NCBI GenBank assembly: GCA_024681795.1
Contig: JAILAD010000061.1
Span: 1-34,464, forward strand
Reading direction: 5' to 3'
DNA length: 34,464 nucleotides
DNA from: Lachnospiraceae bacterium
GTDB taxonomy: Bacteria > Bacillota > Clostridia > Lachnospirales > Lachnospiraceae
Shown here: piece after piece, positions 24,811 to 33,582 of the stretch
Layout of the letters: the number at the start of each line of letters is the position of its first letter
Numbering within the stretch: position 1 is the first letter of the stretch
Program-made: the position numbers and the translations under genes
The notes under the pieces: model-generated
What the model was told of the DNA's origin: nothing
The model's database searches: none
What the model saw: only the letters and a program-made list of their open reading frames with translations

Positions 24811-26193
24811 ATGGGAAAAATTGATGCCGTAAAACGCATTCTGGTTTTACAACTTGTAACGGTCGAATTTCTGCTGGATGTGGCCGGATACGCGTTTTTC
24901 TGGTTTTTTAAATACAAAGGTCTGGTGGAAGTCCGGTTCTGGCAGAAGGGAGATGCCCTCGTAATTGTGATTTATGCCGCAATTCTGATGGCTTTTTTCC
25001 TTGCCTACGGCGCCGGCAAAATCGGATATTTACGAAGCTTTGAAATCTTTTTGTCAAAAGCGTTTTCCGTTTTGGCAACCAATCTGATTTCTTATGCACA
25101 GTTGTCTCTGATGACGGGAAAACTGATCAATCCCAAATTCATACTTGTCCTGACGGCGGCACAGCTTGTCTTTTCACTCGTCTGGTCCTTTGCCGGAAAT
25201 GCGGTGTACCGTTCCGTATTTGCGCCGAGAGACCTGCTTTTGGTATGCGGAGACAGGCCGGTGGATGAAATTGTCGAGAAATTCAATTCCAGAAAAGACC
25301 GTTTTGTAATTGCAAAGATTATGAATATTTCGGAGGGAGAGGAGGCAATCGAAGCCGAGATTCTGAACCGGTATCAGGGCGTTGTCATCTGGGACATACC
25401 GATGAAATCCAGAAACAATCTCCTGAAATACTGTTACAGCAAATCCATCCGCGTATACATGATGCCGAAAATTTCGGATGTCATCGTGCAGGGAGCGGAT
25501 GTGCTGCACTTCTTTGATACTCCCGTGATTCTGACAAGAGAATACCCGCTGACCTTTGAACAGCGTTTCGTCAAAAGGACAATCGACCTGGTCTGTGCAT
25601 TGCTTCTGATAATACTGACCTCGCCGATTATGCTGATTACCGCGTTCATCATCAAAGTTTCGGACGGCGGTCCCGTATTTTACAAGCAGAAAAGAGTGAC
25701 AATCGGCGGGAAAGTCTTTAAGATTGTCAAATTCCGTTCCATGAGGGTGGATGCCGAGAAGGACGGCAAAGCAAGGCTTGCTTCCAAGGGGGATCCGAGA
25801 ATTACACCGTTCGGCCGTTTTATCCGGAAGGTGAGAATTGACGAACTTCCCCAGCTTTTCAATATCGTGGCCGGTGACATGACCTTTATCGGACCGAGAC
25901 CGGAACGCCCGGAAATTATCGAAGAGTATATCAAATCGATGCCGGAGTTTGAATTCCGTACAAAAGTAAAAGCGGGGCTTGCGGGTTATGCACAGGTTTA
26001 CGGCAAGTACAATACCACTCCGTATGACAAGTTAAAACTGGATCTTTTGTACATTGAGAATTATACGACCTGGCTTGACATCAGACTGATGCTGTTAACC
26101 CTGAAAGTACTGTTTCTGCCGGATGCCACGGAGGGCGTGGAACAGGGACAGCTTACTGCGTTGAAGAAGGAATCGGAGGCGGAGAATAAATGA
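24811..26193 (+). CDS. Initiating polyprenyl-phosphate sugar phosphotransferase
   Basis: 460 residues, WbaP/CpsE-type polyisoprenyl-phosphate hexose-1-phosphate transferase. Four to five N-terminal helices (13-130), a Rossmann-like middle region (about 140-240) and the catalytic bacterial sugar transferase domain (about 250-460), with the reentrant helix KRTIDLVCALLLI (255-267), KFRSM (307-311), VRIDELPQL with the Asp344-Glu345 pair and FIGPRPERP (359-367). It puts the first sugar phosphate on undecaprenyl phosphate. The ATG at 24811 has GGGAG nine bases upstream. ATGs at 24748 and 24769 lie at or near the transcript start and lack such a site. Confidence 0.93.
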   Translation: MGKIDAVKRILVLQLVTVEFLLDVAGYAFFWFFKYKGLVEVRFWQKGDALVIVIYAAILMAFFLAYGAGKIGYLRSFEIFLSKAFSVLATNLISYAQLSLMTGKLINPKFILVLTAAQLVFSLVWSFAGNAVYRSVFAPRDLLLVCGDRPVDEIVEKFNSRKDRFVIAKIMNISEGEEAIEAEILNRYQGVVIWDIPMKSRNNLLKYCYSKSIRVYMMPKISDVIVQGADVLHFFDTPVILTREYPLTFEQRFVKRTIDLVCALLLIILTSPIMLITAFIIKVSDGGPVFYKQKRVTIGGKVFKIVKFRSMRVDAEKDGKARLASKGDPRITPFGRFIRKVRIDELPQLFNIVAGDMTFIGPRPERPEIIEEYIKSMPEFEFRTKVKAGLAGYAQVYGKYNTTPYDKLKLDLLYIENYTTWLDIRLMLLTLKVLFLPDATEGVEQGQLTALKKESEAENK

Positions 26194-27236
26194 AAGAACC
26201 TTTGAATTTAAAACTTCTGCTGCTGTTTCTTTTGAAAAAATTGTGGCTTTTGCTTTGTGCAGCGCTTCTTTTTGCGGCATTGTTCGGCGGTATTTATTAC
26301 CTGAGGAATTATGTATTTGCGCCTGCACCGGAATATGAGGCGGTTTCGCAGCTTTATTTAACCTATGCAGATGATGTAAGACTTGAAAATGTCTATATTA
26401 ACGATTATACCTGGCAGACACTGGCCGATTCCGATATCTGCGTGGAAGAGGCGAAGAAAAATCTCTCTTTTGACTGCAGCGATGACTACTTAAGAGAGGC
26501 TGCAACCGCGGGACTTGAAAGCGATGTGCGGCTTGTTACGGTGACAGCCGTTGCGGAGAGTCCGGAACGCGCGGTCGAAATTGCCAATGCCTATGAAAAG
26601 GCAATTCAGTTACTCGGAGAACGGATGGTGGACGTGGATGAGGTTCAGATTTTTACATCCGCTTCTTCCGCAATAAAAAAAGAATGGGATAACAGAACCC
26701 TGCGTATGAGCATTACCGGCGGTGTTGTCGGGTTTGTCGCCGGCCTCGTGGTTCTGCTCTTTGTATTCGCGGCGGATGATTCGGTATATCTGCCGGAGAC
26801 AACAAAAATCCGCTATCATTTTCCGACGATTGCCTGCTTTGACAAGGCCGGAAACCCGATCGGAAAATGGCAGGAGAAATCGGCGGAAATGAATTTTGAA
26901 ACCGTTCTTAACGGAAAGAGCAGGGTATATATATCCGATATTTCCGGAAGTTCAGGTCCCGGAACGGAATTTGCGGATTCCCTGAAGGCAAAGCTCGGGG
27001 ATGCGGCAGCAGGACTGATTCCGGCGGACGACATACGAAATCATCCGGAAACCGTGAAAGAAATGAAAGACGCTGACGGAATAATTGTTTTAATCAAAGC
27101 CGGAGCGGGCAACGGGAAACAAATCGAAGAAGTACTCGGATTTCTGGAAGTTCAGGAAATAAAAGTTTTGGGAGCAGTTCTTTACAACGTGGACAAAAAA
27201 ACGCTTCTTTGCTATCAGAAGCCGGTCCGCGTGTAA
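26190..27236 (+). CDS. Polysaccharide co-polymerase (Wzz/YveK-like) fused to a degenerate tyrosine-kinase-like domain
   Basis: 348 residues. Two transmembrane helices (about 18-39 and 174-195) enclose an extracytoplasmic Wzz-type segment (VSQLYLTYADD, then VTAVAESPERAVEIANAYEKA), as in chain-length regulators. The cytoplasmic tail (about 245-335) looks like a bacterial tyrosine-kinase (CpsD) domain: SDISGSSGPGTEFADSL lines up with a P-loop, and DADGIIVLIKAGAGNGKQIE, then IKVLGAVLYNVD, matches the domain's end. But the P-loop lysine and the following Ser/Thr are Thr259 and Glu260, and there is no tyrosine-rich tail, so it should not be an active kinase. Starts by ATGA overlap with the upstream transferase. 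Confidence 0.78.
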   Translation: MKEPLNLKLLLLFLLKKLWLLLCAALLFAALFGGIYYLRNYVFAPAPEYEAVSQLYLTYADDVRLENVYINDYTWQTLADSDICVEEAKKNLSFDCSDDYLREAATAGLESDVRLVTVTAVAESPERAVEIANAYEKAIQLLGERMVDVDEVQIFTSASSAIKKEWDNRTLRMSITGGVVGFVAGLVVLLFVFAADDSVYLPETTKIRYHFPTIACFDKAGNPIGKWQEKSAEMNFETVLNGKSRVYISDISGSSGPGTEFADSLKAKLGDAAAGLIPADDIRNHPETVKEMKDADGIIVLIKAGAGNGKQIEEVLGFLEVQEIKVLGAVLYNVDKKTLLCYQKPVRV

Positions 27237-27252
27237 GGGGATGGAGATAAAG

Positions 27253-28047
27253 GTGACGTTACAGGTTCTGATTTCCGCGCTTCAGGTCGAGCCGGAGAAA
27301 TTACTGGAAAAAATGAATATTCAGACTCCGGCGGTTTTGGTAAATCAGTGTGGAAAGGATGAAAGAGAGAATCTGCAGTTTAAAGGGAACGATATTCTTG
27401 TAGTTTCCAGCAGTGAAAGGGGAGTCGGAAAGAGCAGGAACGACTGCCTGAAAGAAGCTTCGGCGGATATCGTTTTGTTTTCGGACGATGACATCATTTA
27501 CGAAGACGGCTACGAAAAACTCGTACTTGCCGCTTTTGAAGAAAATCCGGAAGCGGACATGATTCTGTTTAACATGGTGGTGTCCGAGGACAGAAAAACC
27601 TATTGGAACGAAGGCGTAAAGAAGGTTACCAAAACAGGCTGCGGCAGATTCCCGGCATACAGCATTGCTGCAAAAAGAGAAAAACTGATAAAGAATCATA
27701 TTGAATTTTCTCTTCTGTTCGGCGGCGGGGCAATCTATTCCAACGGGGAAGACTCCCTGTTTTTGCTGGATGCGTTAAGAGCGAAATTAAGGATTTATAC
27801 TTCCGAAAAAGTACTCGGAAAGGAAGTGGCGGAAAGTTCCACCTGGTTTAACGGATTCACCGAGAAATTTTTCTATGACAGGGGTGTATTGTTTGCCTTT
27901 CTATACAAGGGCTTTGCACCGGTATGGGCATTTCGTTTCGTGCATTTAAAGAGAAATATCGATACGAAAGAAATCGGCAGGAAAAAAGCGTGGAAACTGA
28001 TTCTTGACGGAATCAGGGAAGGCAACCGGATTCGTAAATCCGGGTAA
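27253..28047 (+). CDS. GT2-like glycosyltransferase
   Basis: 264 residues from the GTG at 27253. GT-A features: LQVLISALQ start, GVGKSRNDCLKEA (57-69), LFSDDDI with the acidic triplet at 77-80, and GGGAIYSNGEDSLFLLDALR, with Glu-Asp as the probable catalytic site. The C-terminal part is basic. The GTG is preferred because GGAG lies six bases upstream. The ATG at 27241 directly abuts an AAGGGG, which is too close. Adjacent to the chain-length gene, in the polymer operon. Sugar unknown. Confidence 0.8.
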   Translation: MTLQVLISALQVEPEKLLEKMNIQTPAVLVNQCGKDERENLQFKGNDILVVSSSERGVGKSRNDCLKEASADIVLFSDDDIIYEDGYEKLVLAAFEENPEADMILFNMVVSEDRKTYWNEGVKKVTKTGCGRFPAYSIAAKREKLIKNHIEFSLLFGGGAIYSNGEDSLFLLDALRAKLRIYTSEKVLGKEVAESSTWFNGFTEKFFYDRGVLFAFLYKGFAPVWAFRFVHLKRNIDTKEIGRKKAWKLILDGIREGNRIRKSG

Positions 28048-28082
28048 CATTTACCGTAAGAACGGAATAAAGGGAACAGGGA

Positions 28083-29171
28083 ATGTTAATTTATCTGATT
28101 CTTGCCTGCGTGACAATTGTAATGTCAATGCCGGTGGAAAGAAAAGAGAATATCGTCTGCGACGAAAACCCCCGTATTCTTACCAGAGGGTGGCTTAAGA
28201 ATTTCGGCCTTCTGTTCGGAATCTTTGCTTTTCTGCTGATGGTAAGTGCGTGCAGAATTGCAATCGGAAACGATTACTGGGAATATACTTCGATTTTTAA
28301 CCTGATTCACCAAAACAGGCATGTTTCCACCGAGTTTGGATTTAATGCATTTGTAAGACTCTGTCATTTTGCATTCGGAAGCGAAAATTACATTGTGATT
28401 TTCGGAATTGTGGCAGCGGCAACGATATATTTCTCATTGAAATCCTTGTATCTCCTAAGTGAGAAATTCGGGTATTCCTTTTTTCTGTACATGGTATTCG
28501 GAATTTACCTGTCCGGATTCAATTCCGTCCGGTATTATCTGGTGCTTGCGGTTGCCATGTTTGCGGTATACTTCCTGTTTACGAAGGAATATGAAAAATT
28601 CGTCCTGCTTTTGCTTCTTGCATCCACGTTCCATATGGCGGTTTTGTTCTGCCTCGTGGTGTATCCGGTTGCAAAGCTGAAATGGAAGGTATGGGTATAT
28701 CCCGTACTCGGAGTGTTCGCGGCAAGCCTGCTTGCATTCCCGGGATTTTACAGAAGAATTATTTTCTTCTTTTATCCGTACTATGAGAATTCGGTTTACG
28801 ATACTCAGACTACAAGTGTAGTACAAATTGTAAAATGTGCGGCGGTTTTGATTTTTTCACTGATCTTTTACAAAAATGCAATTAAGGACAGCGAAAGAAA
28901 CCGGTTTTATTTCCAGTGTAATCTGCTGGCTCTTATCGTGTACTGCTGTTGTTCCTTTATGCCGGTGATTTCAAGAATCGGGTATTTTTTGAACGTATAC
29001 CAGATTTTCTTAATTCCGTCGGTACTGCTTTCAATCAAACCGAAGAAGGTAAGAATTCCGCTTACCGTTTTAACCGCAATTGCAGGAGTCGGATATTTTC
29101 TTTTCTTCCTGCATACGTCAAGGGATGTATCAAGTCATATCGTCCCGTACTGGAGCTGGATTACACATTGA
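28083..29171 (+). CDS. EpsG-family oligosaccharide polymerase (Wzy-type)
   Basis: 362 residues with about ten membrane helices. The EpsG hallmark is present: SACRIAIGNDYWEYTSIF (56-73), with Arg58 and an acidic Asp-Tyr-x-x-Tyr core, then STEFGFNAFVRL, and SGFNSVRYYLVLAVAMFAVYF further on. Family members polymerise lipid-linked repeat units on the outer face of the membrane. AGGGAACAGGG precedes the ATG. It is the only polymerase candidate in the operon. Confidence 0.88.
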   Translation: MLIYLILACVTIVMSMPVERKENIVCDENPRILTRGWLKNFGLLFGIFAFLLMVSACRIAIGNDYWEYTSIFNLIHQNRHVSTEFGFNAFVRLCHFAFGSENYIVIFGIVAAATIYFSLKSLYLLSEKFGYSFFLYMVFGIYLSGFNSVRYYLVLAVAMFAVYFLFTKEYEKFVLLLLLASTFHMAVLFCLVVYPVAKLKWKVWVYPVLGVFAASLLAFPGFYRRIIFFFYPYYENSVYDTQTTSVVQIVKCAAVLIFSLIFYKNAIKDSERNRFYFQCNLLALIVYCCCSFMPVISRIGYFLNVYQIFLIPSVLLSIKPKKVRIPLTVLTAIAGVGYFLFFLHTSRDVSSHIVPYWSWITH

Positions 29172-29212
29172 TTACCGGGCTATAATCAGCCGGAAAAAGT
29201 GAGGAAAACAAA

Positions 29213-30055
29213 TTGAAATTTACTGTTGTTACGGTATCGTTCAATTCCGGAACGAAACTTACCGAGACAATTAAAAATGTTTTAAAACAGGATTTTGCGG
29301 ATTTCGAAATTCTGGTAAAAGACGGCGGTTCAAAGGACGATTCCCTCTCGTTTTTAAAAGAGTATCTCGGGAATGAGGGATTTCGGGAAGGAACTCCGGG
29401 TGTCTATGAAAAGCAGTCTTCGGGATGCAGGGTCAGAATCGTTTCCGAAAAAGACACCGGTATTTACGATGCGATGAATACGGCGGTAAAACTTGCCGGG
29501 GGAGAGTATATCTCATTTATGAACTGCGGAGATTTTTTTGCTTCGGAAGATGTTCTGACAAATGCCGCAGCGGTTATGGAGAAGACGGGAAATAAAGAGA
29601 TTTATTACGGAGATGCTTATTTCAGAAGGGTAGGAAACGTCATTCACATGCCGAAAGAAATTACTCCTTCCGTCTGCTACCGTCACATTCCGAATCACCA
29701 GTCCTGCTTTTTTAAACGGGAATTATGGAGGCATAAGCAGTTAAATCCGAAGTACAGGATTCGTGCGGATTACGAATTTTTCCTGTATCAGTATTTTGAA
29801 AACAAAGTACGTCCCGTATATCTCGGCATTACGGTTTGTGATTACGAGGGCGGAGGGTATTCCGAGACAAAGGAAAACAAAAAAAGAGATGCGTATGAGC
29901 ATCACGTGATTACCGAAAAATATATGACCAAAGCACAGCTTCGGAAAGAAAAGGCGTTCCGTGTCGTGACGCTCCAGCCGGTGCGGAAATGGATTGCACA
30001 GGACAGTCCTTTCTCCGGAGTTTATGACAAAGTAAAGAAGAGTATATACCGATGA
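29213..30055 (+). CDS. Family 2 glycosyltransferase (NxGD type)
   Basis: 280 residues, TTG start at 29213 with GTGAGGA upstream. GT-A motifs: TVVTVSFNSGTKLTETIKN (4-22), VKDGGSKDDS (35-44), EKDTGIYDAMNTAVKLAGGE (79-98) and NCGD (104-107) in place of DxD. This NxGD variant with the KDTGIYDAMN phrase is typical of a GT2 branch found in colanic-acid-like clusters. NHQSCFF and RIRADYEFFL (catalytic Asp-Tyr-Glu) follow. It overlaps the next gene by ATGA. Confidence 0.88.
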   Translation: MKFTVVTVSFNSGTKLTETIKNVLKQDFADFEILVKDGGSKDDSLSFLKEYLGNEGFREGTPGVYEKQSSGCRVRIVSEKDTGIYDAMNTAVKLAGGEYISFMNCGDFFASEDVLTNAAAVMEKTGNKEIYYGDAYFRRVGNVIHMPKEITPSVCYRHIPNHQSCFFKRELWRHKQLNPKYRIRADYEFFLYQYFENKVRPVYLGITVCDYEGGGYSETKENKKRDAYEHHVITEKYMTKAQLRKEKAFRVVTLQPVRKWIAQDSPFSGVYDKVKKSIYR

Positions 30056-31344
30056 GAGTTTTGTGGGTTTGCAATCAGTGCGTGGGACAGATTGCCGAAA
30101 AACTGAATATCCCGGGTTCGAACAAGGAAGGCTGGCTGAACGGTCTTTTTGATGCGCTTTCCGCCAAGGATCTTCAGATGGATCTCGGAATCTGTTATCC
30201 GGCGGATGCGAACTACAACAATATTGTCGGGGATACGGACGTGTTTGCATTTGAAGAAGATACCGCCCATCCGGAGATTTACGATCCCAAAACGGAAGAG
30301 CGCTTTAAGGAAATATATTCCGAATTCAGACCGGACGTCGTACACATTTTCGGAACGGAATATGCACATACCCTTGCAGCCGTTAAGGCACTTGGAAATC
30401 CGTCGAAAGCACTGATCGGATTTCAGGGGGTAATGGGTGCTCTTGCAAAAGAATATCTGACCGGAGTGGATGAAGAATGGATTCATAAAAATACATTCCG
30501 CGACAGTCTGAAATCCGATAATATGGATGCGCAGAAAAAGAAATTCGAGCTTCGTGCGGAGCATGAAAAGGAAGCGGTCGCGCTTGCGGGATATGTTACG
30601 GGAAGAACGAAACTGGACCGTGAATATACCCATAAACTGAATCCCGGTGCGGAATATCTGTTTTTAAACGAAACCATGAGAAGCATTTTTTACGAGGATG
30701 AGTGGGATGAGGACGAGATTGTCAGACACAGCATTTTCGTATCACAGTGCGATTATCCGATTAAGGGATTCCACATTCTGACCAAGGCACTCGGTCTGCT
30801 GAAGGAAGAGTATCCGGACCTTACGGTCAGGGTGGCCGGAAATACGATAACCGGTGTGGGAGGCCTGAAGAAAAAGATTTTAATTCCAACTTACGGGAAA
30901 TACTTAAACGAACTGATGAAAGAAGAGGGAGTGCAGGAGAAGATTACGTTCCTGGGACCGCTTTCGGCGGACGAAATGAAGAAGGAATATCTTCGTGCCA
31001 ATGTCTTTGTACTCTCCTCCGTGATGGAAAATTCTCCGAACAGTCTGGCGGAAGCAATGCTTCTGGGGGTCCCCTCGGTAGCGGGAAACGTCGGAGGCGT
31101 TTCGGATATTTTAAGTGAGGACTGCGGATTCCTTTACGAAAATAATGACCCGAAACTTCTTGCAGATGCCGTTCGTACGGTTTTTAAGGATCTGGATGCA
31201 GGAGGAGAGAAAGTACGGGAACGCACCGGGAAGGCAAAAACAAGTGCCCGTGAAAAACACAATAAGGATGCCAACGTGAAACGCCTTTTGGAAATGTATC
31301 AGGAAATCCATCAGAACGAACAGATGAAAGAAAACAACGGGTAA
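30052..31344 (+). CDS. Family 4 glycosyltransferase
   Basis: 430 residues, GT-B fold. The N-terminal domain begins MRVLWVCNQCVGQIAEKL and contains VVHIFGTEYAHTLA. The C-terminal donor domain has QCDYPIKGFHILTKAL, VRVAGNTI and the signature SSVMENSPNSLAEAMLLGVP, with the E-x7-E-type donor-binding pair, followed by AGNVGGVSDIL. Cytoplasmic, retaining, adds one sugar to the lipid-linked unit. The ATGA overlap with the preceding GT2 suggests coupling. Confidence 0.88.
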   Translation: MRVLWVCNQCVGQIAEKLNIPGSNKEGWLNGLFDALSAKDLQMDLGICYPADANYNNIVGDTDVFAFEEDTAHPEIYDPKTEERFKEIYSEFRPDVVHIFGTEYAHTLAAVKALGNPSKALIGFQGVMGALAKEYLTGVDEEWIHKNTFRDSLKSDNMDAQKKKFELRAEHEKEAVALAGYVTGRTKLDREYTHKLNPGAEYLFLNETMRSIFYEDEWDEDEIVRHSIFVSQCDYPIKGFHILTKALGLLKEEYPDLTVRVAGNTITGVGGLKKKILIPTYGKYLNELMKEEGVQEKITFLGPLSADEMKKEYLRANVFVLSSVMENSPNSLAEAMLLGVPSVAGNVGGVSDILSEDCGFLYENNDPKLLADAVRTVFKDLDAGGEKVRERTGKAKTSAREKHNKDANVKRLLEMYQEIHQNEQMKENNG

Positions 31345-31354
31345 ACCGAATTCC

Positions 31355-32542
31355 ATGAAAGTAACTTTTATTTCCAACTACATCAATCATCATCAGATGC
31401 CGCTCTCCGATGAACTTTACAAAGTCTGGGGAGACGATTATTCGTTTATCCAGACGGAACCGATGGAAGAAGAGAGAATCAAAATGGGATGGGTGGAAAG
31501 CGACTCCGGGATCCCGTACGTGAAAACATATGCTTCCGATCCGGAAGGAATTCAGGAACTCATTGATACCTGCGACATTGCGATTTTTGACGGACTGGAT
31601 GACGAGTCCTATATTGCATGCCGCCTGGAGGAGAAAAAAATCGTTCTCCGTACATGGGAAAGACTTTATAAAACGGGACAGTGGAAAGCGGTTTCCCCGA
31701 GAGGTCTTTTAAAAAAGCATCACGACCATACAAGATATTCCAAAGACCGGGTGTATCTTTTATGCTACGGCGGATACGTGGCGGACGACTTCGAAATTAT
31801 AAAAGCGTATCGCGGTAAGAGACTGAAATGGGGATATTTTCCGGAGTTTCACGAATTTGAAAAAGAAGACCGGAAAAAGAAAAAAGAAAAAGAGATTCCG
31901 ACGGTTTTATGGGCGGGCAGAATGATTCCCTGGAAACACGGAGCGGATGCTTTAAAAGCGGTTAAAAAAAATGCGGATGAGGGATTGAAATTCCGCTTTG
32001 TCATGGTCGGAAACGGTGAGTGCGAAGAGGAACTGAAAAATTTTGTTCAAAAGGAAGGGCTTGAAGAAATCGTAAGCTTTACCGGTGCGCTCTCACCGAA
32101 AGAAGTCCGGGAACAGATGGAGAAGGCTGACATTTATCTGTTTACCAGTGATTACGAAGAAGGCTGGGGAGTGGTCGCAAACGAATCCATGAACAGCGGA
32201 TGCGCGCTTATCGCATCCCATGCGGCAGGTGCCGTTCCGTTTCTGGTACAGGACGGCGTAAACGGACTGGTTTATGAAAGCGGGAATACGGAACAGCTGG
32301 CCGGATGTCTGAAAAGACTTTTGTCGGAGGAAGATTACCGGGAAAAACTGCAGGATGCCGCATACGAAACGATACGGGATATGTGGAATGCCCGCAATGC
32401 GGCAGGGCGCCTGATTCATTTTTGCGAAGAACTGCAAAAGGGTAATCTTTTCTTTGAAGAAGCCGGGCCGTTAAGCGAAGCTTTGGTGATTCCCGAAAAA
32501 AAGATGTACCGTTATCTGAAGGGAGAATGGAAATGCCCTTAG
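31355..32542 (+). CDS. Family 4 glycosyltransferase
   Basis: 395 residues, GT-B fold. N-terminal MKVTFISNYINHHQMPLSDE; the donor domain starts VLWAGRMIPWKHGADAL, then FVMVGNGECEEEL, FTGALSPKEV and the binding motif DYEEGWGVVANESMNSGC, followed by AAGAVPFLVQDGVNGLVY. The ribosome-binding site is weak. Its 3' end overlaps the next gene by 10 bases. Sugar unknown. Confidence 0.87.
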   Translation: MKVTFISNYINHHQMPLSDELYKVWGDDYSFIQTEPMEEERIKMGWVESDSGIPYVKTYASDPEGIQELIDTCDIAIFDGLDDESYIACRLEEKKIVLRTWERLYKTGQWKAVSPRGLLKKHHDHTRYSKDRVYLLCYGGYVADDFEIIKAYRGKRLKWGYFPEFHEFEKEDRKKKKEKEIPTVLWAGRMIPWKHGADALKAVKKNADEGLKFRFVMVGNGECEEELKNFVQKEGLEEIVSFTGALSPKEVREQMEKADIYLFTSDYEEGWGVVANESMNSGCALIASHAAGAVPFLVQDGVNGLVYESGNTEQLAGCLKRLLSEEDYREKLQDAAYETIRDMWNARNAAGRLIHFCEELQKGNLFFEEAGPLSEALVIPEKKMYRYLKGEWKCP

Positions 32543-33582
32543 AGGAATATAAAATATCCGTGGTTGTCCCGGTATATAATTCCGAAAAATATTTGGAGCG
32601 CTGCGTTGACTCGCTCCTTTCCCAGACGCATCCGAACATGGAAATCATTCTGGTGGACGATGGTTCAACCGATTCTTCCGGAAAAATCTGCGACAGATAC
32701 GCCGGAGAAAATGCGGGAATAAAAGTTTTTCACAAAGAAAACGGCGGTTCTTCCTCGGCAAGAAATCTGGGAATCCGGAATGCGACCGGTGATTATGTCG
32801 GATTCTGTGACAGCGACGATTACACGGAACCCGATATGTATGAGCTTTTACTGAAAGCGGCAACGGAGAACGGGAATGCGGATATCGTGCAGATTCAGAC
32901 CTGCTATCATTCCGAAAGCGGAGAACTTCTGAAAGGTCCCTCAGACGATTCGGGAAAGGTTACGTTCATTCCGTCGGAAGAAGATTTCCGGCTGCTTATG
33001 CTGCACGTCGGGGACGCATCGTTCTGCACGAAGATTATCCGAAGGGATTTTTTGAAGAAATATGCGTTTTCTGAGGGACGGTTAAATGAAGACTTTGAAC
33101 TCGTAATCCGGATGATTCAGGATACGAAAGGCGTTTACAAAGTCGGAAAAGCGGGATACCATATCGTTCTTTCCGATTACTCGAATACGAGAGGCACATT
33201 TAAAACGGAATTCTATGATGCCATGATTCAGAATTCCGACATGGCATACGAACTGGCCCTTACGAAATACCCGTCTGCCGTTACCGAGGCGGAACGTTTC
33301 CGGCTGTTCCAGAGACTGGATTACATGCTTCATATTCCGGTTGAAAAAATGAAAGACAATGCGGTGTGCAACGGAATTATCCGGTTTTTAAAAGAGCACA
33401 GAAAAGAGATTGATTCAAATCCGTTTCTTTCCGCAAAGGAAAAAAGAAATCTGAAGATTCTCGCGGCGGCACCGTATTTAAGCAAGCGGACGCACCGCCT
33501 GATCATGAAAATAAAAAAGCCCGGCAAAACGCGTGTATATGAGGGCGCGGTAATGCCGGAAGGCGAAGGAAAAAATGATTAA
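32533..33582 (+). CDS. Family 2 glycosyltransferase
   Basis: 349 residues. Canonical GT2 motifs: ISVVVPVYNSEKYLERCVDS, LVDDGSTDSSGKICD, GGSSSARNLGI and CDSDDYTEPDMYELL, with the DxD at the metal site. LNEDFELVIRMI is the catalytic Glu-Asp region. The tail is basic. The ATG at 32533 has AAGGGAG seven bases upstream. The ATG at 32527 is too near to it. The start overlaps the upstream stop and the end overlaps the ABC gene by 8 bases. Confidence 0.9.
   Translation: MPLEEYKISVVVPVYNSEKYLERCVDSLLSQTHPNMEIILVDDGSTDSSGKICDRYAGENAGIKVFHKENGGSSSARNLGIRNATGDYVGFCDSDDYTEPDMYELLLKAATENGNADIVQIQTCYHSESGELLKGPSDDSGKVTFIPSEEDFRLLMLHVGDASFCTKIIRRDFLKKYAFSEGRLNEDFELVIRMIQDTKGVYKVGKAGYHIVLSDYSNTRGTFKTEFYDAMIQNSDMAYELALTKYPSAVTEAERFRLFQRLDYMLHIPVEKMKDNAVCNGIIRFLKEHRKEIDSNPFLSAKEKRNLKILAAAPYLSKRTHRLIMKIKKPGKTRVYEGAVMPEGEGKND

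Noticed and set aside
26190..27236. Calling this gene an active CpsD-type tyrosine kinase
   Set aside because: The P-loop Lys and Ser/Thr are absent and there is no tyrosine cluster at the C-terminus.
29181..29186. TATAAT in front of the GT2 gene at 29213 as an internal promoter
   Set aside because: No acceptable -35 box at 16-18 bases. The only candidate is a poor TGGATT with an 18-base spacer.
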